Below are positions 12,982-14,225 of a DNA stretch of 14,225 nt, one piece after another. Position numbers and translations under genes: made by a program. Every line of letters starts with the position of its first letter. The first letter of the stretch is position 1. The notes under the pieces were generated by a model. The model saw nothing but the letters and a program-made list of their open reading frames with translations. It was not told the origin of the DNA and did no database searches. Origin of the DNA: Nitrospiraceae bacterium. Its GTDB lineage: Bacteria; Nitrospirota; Nitrospiria; Nitrospirales; Nitrospiraceae. The DNA lies in the NCBI GenBank assembly GCA_011391455.1, contig JAABQN010000029.1, forward strand, positions 1 to 14,225. The letters are read 5' to 3'.

Positions 12982-13976
12982 TTTTTTTCCGGCCCTTCCG
13001 GCGCCGGCTTCGGCGGAGGCGGGATGAAGCCATAGTCCGCCAATGTCCGTTTTTCCTGTTTCGACTTCGCACTGGTGGGGGTTTCAAGCCCATTCATCTC
13101 GGCTGCATGCGCGAATTCGTAGGGCACAAGGATGAGATTGTTTGCACGGTCGATGCTGAGATCTCCCGGCGAGGGCAAGAACTCGGCGATGACTTGAAAC
13201 CTCTTGTCCCAGCTCATGCGCCAGACTTTTCCAGTGGTGAAATCGGACACGTACATGTTCCCCCAGCGGTCGAAGTCTACTCCGCGGAGATTCTGAAAGC
13301 GGTTGGAAAAGAATCCATTGGAGAAGAGCTCCGTCACCACGCCTTCCGGAGAGACTTCTGAAATCTTGCCCTTCTCCCAGCTAACCGCGATGATCTGACC
13401 TGACTTAGGATGGATGGCAAGGCCGGAGGGGCCTGCGAGGGAGCGGTCTGTGACCAGGACGGAAAATGCTTGGGTGGCCAGATCGAAGCGGTAAATCGTG
13501 TTCGCTTTTTGGTCGGAGCAATAGAGGTATCCTTTGCCATCGAAAGTTACGTCGCTCAAGGAGGCCTGGCCAGTCGCGGGTGATCGGATGGTGTGGGTCA
13601 GGACTGGCTTGCCGTTAGTTGTATCAAAGCCCCGCAGGGTGTCGAGATCCGCCACGTAGAGCACGTGTTCCACCAGGGCCATGCCTTTGGGGGCATGGAG
13701 GGTGATATCGTCCTTCCCTCCTTGGATAAACTTCAGATTGAGGAGTTTGCCATTCTGATTGAGCTTCGTGATAAATCCGTTGTTGTCGGCGGTCTCCGCC
13801 TCGCCGTTCACGCTCGAGATAAAATAGTTCTTATCAAGGGGATCGTTCACGAAGCTGTAGGGAGATTGGAGTTCCGTCACGGTGATCTGGGCGCTGAGTG
13901 GGCTGACGATCACAAGGGACAGGATCGAAATAAGCCAGGCTGCCGGATGGCTGATGGCGCGTGTTAGAAGGGACAT
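12978..13976 (-). CDS. Exported NHL/SMP-30-like beta-propeller protein
   Basis: Predicted secreted six-bladed beta-propeller, 332 aa. The signal peptide (MSLLTRAI, then a long hydrophobic stretch) is likely cleaved after LSA, giving a mature N-terminus QITVTEL. Repeated propeller phrases are visible: GMALVEHVLYVADLDTLRGFD, VTFDGKGYLYCSD, GLAIHPKSGQIIAVSW, GVDFDRWGNMYVSD and LSIDRANNLILVP. These match the NHL/gluconolactonase-like pattern of ligand or protein binding. The C-terminus ends in a Pro-rich tail with GPEKK. ATG 13976 is preferred; a GTG at 13997 in frame would add seven residues, and neither start has a clear Shine-Dalgarno sequence. No enzymatic activity can be assigned. It heads the minus-strand group with the Cys-rich and PilZ genes. 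Confidence 0.85.
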   Translation of the reverse strand: MSLLTRAISHPAAWLISILSLVIVSPLSAQITVTELQSPYSFVNDPLDKNYFISSVNGEAETADNNGFITKLNQNGKLLNLKFIQGGKDDITLHAPKGMALVEHVLYVADLDTLRGFDTTNGKPVLTHTIRSPATGQASLSDVTFDGKGYLYCSDQKANTIYRFDLATQAFSVLVTDRSLAGPSGLAIHPKSGQIIAVSWEKGKISEVSPEGVVTELFSNGFFSNRFQNLRGVDFDRWGNMYVSDFTTGKVWRMSWDKRFQVIAEFLPSPGDLSIDRANNLILVPYEFAHAAEMNGLETPTSAKSKQEKRTLADYGFIPPPPKPAPEGPEKK

Positions 13977-14086
13977 CGCGGAGGAGGTTCTGCTCACAGG
14001 ATAGATGGCTGTTGATTGTAGTCGATGGAGGCATCGTACTGCCAGGCGAAGAGCCTGTCAAGAAAACTGGTGAAGGGTAAGGGGTC

Positions 14087-14148
14087 AGGGGTAAAGGGTG
14101 GATAGAGCAGTATCAACATAAGATTTCAAAGTCTCTCGCTTTACCCCT
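14087..14148. repeat. Short inverted repeat in the right-end spacer
   Basis: AGGGGTAAAG at 14087-14096 is exactly complementary to CTTTACCCCT at 14139-14148 with 42 bases between. Both arms lie in short G-rich or C-rich tracts of similar composition, so it may be a degenerate intergenic repeat. On the minus strand the loop contains TTGAAA (14129-14124) and, 17 bases on, TCTATC (14106-14101), a weak promoter candidate for the NHL gene group. Confidence 0.35.
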
Positions 14149-14173
14149 TACGCCTCACCTCTTCGAGGGATCG

Positions 14174-14203
14174 TTGACTTGCTCAAAAATGCCCTGTTAT
14201 GGT
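14174..14203 (+). promoter_or_regulatory. Candidate promoter reading out of the window
   Basis: TTGACT at 14174-14179 and TATGGT at 14198-14203, with 18-base spacing, give 5 of 6 and 4 of 6 matches to the sigma-70 boxes. It would drive a plus-strand gene beyond the right edge, divergent from the NHL gene. The rest of 13977-14225 holds no gene I can support. Confidence 0.33.
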
Positions 14204-14225
14204 GCCATGCTTTTCTGATGGTCTC

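Overview
The window looks like chromosome from a GC-rich Gram-negative bacterium, most likely a Nitrospira-type member of Nitrospirota. This rests on an outer-membrane barrel, two lipoproteins, four-cysteine forms of S18 and L32, a ribosomal-protein cluster joined to fatty-acid genes, and intergenic palindromic repeats of a kind I associate with Nitrospira genomes. The taxon is an inference; no rRNA is present. No tRNA, rRNA, CRISPR array, phage gene or transposase gene was found.

Layout, left to right. (1) Positions 155-1486, plus strand: an exported beta-barrel protein and a Slp-family outer-membrane lipoprotein. (2) 1719-3731: rpsF, ssb, rpsR, yceD (DUF177) and rpmF, translated with overlaps or short gaps. 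(3) 3959-10245: plsX, fabH, fabD, fabG, acpP, fabF and rnc. This is an almost complete type II fatty-acid initiation and elongation cluster in the classical order; acetyl-CoA carboxylase, the FabZ dehydratase and the enoyl reductase are not here. (4) 10561-11808: two tandem cyclophilin peptidyl-prolyl isomerases, one with an ordinary export signal and one a lipoprotein. (5) 13976-11923, minus strand: an exported NHL-type beta-propeller protein, a cysteine/histidine-rich protein of unknown function and a single-domain PilZ protein, convergent with the cyclophilins.

How the genes work together: the central block links ribosome assembly (S6, S18, L32, YceD), single-strand DNA binding, phospholipid and fatty-acid synthesis (PlsX, FabH, FabD, FabG, ACP, FabF) and RNA processing (RNase III). 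All are growth-rate-linked housekeeping functions. The flanking genes are envelope proteins and folding factors.

The most unusual structure is non-coding: a family of nested palindromic repeats at 1538-1598, 3388-3524 and 10288-10541. The last two are the same composite element in a short form (137 bp) and a long form (254 bp). The difference is fully accounted for by three insertions of 42, 33 and 42 bp, two of them placed exactly in the centres of 9-bp-arm palindromes. Copies of the inserted module differ by a compensatory base-pair change. Both composites end 7-10 bases before a Shine-Dalgarno sequence. A second notable signal is an A8 tract in which the stop of the NHL gene overlaps the start of the Cys-rich gene and forms a classical A-AAA-AAA slippery heptamer.
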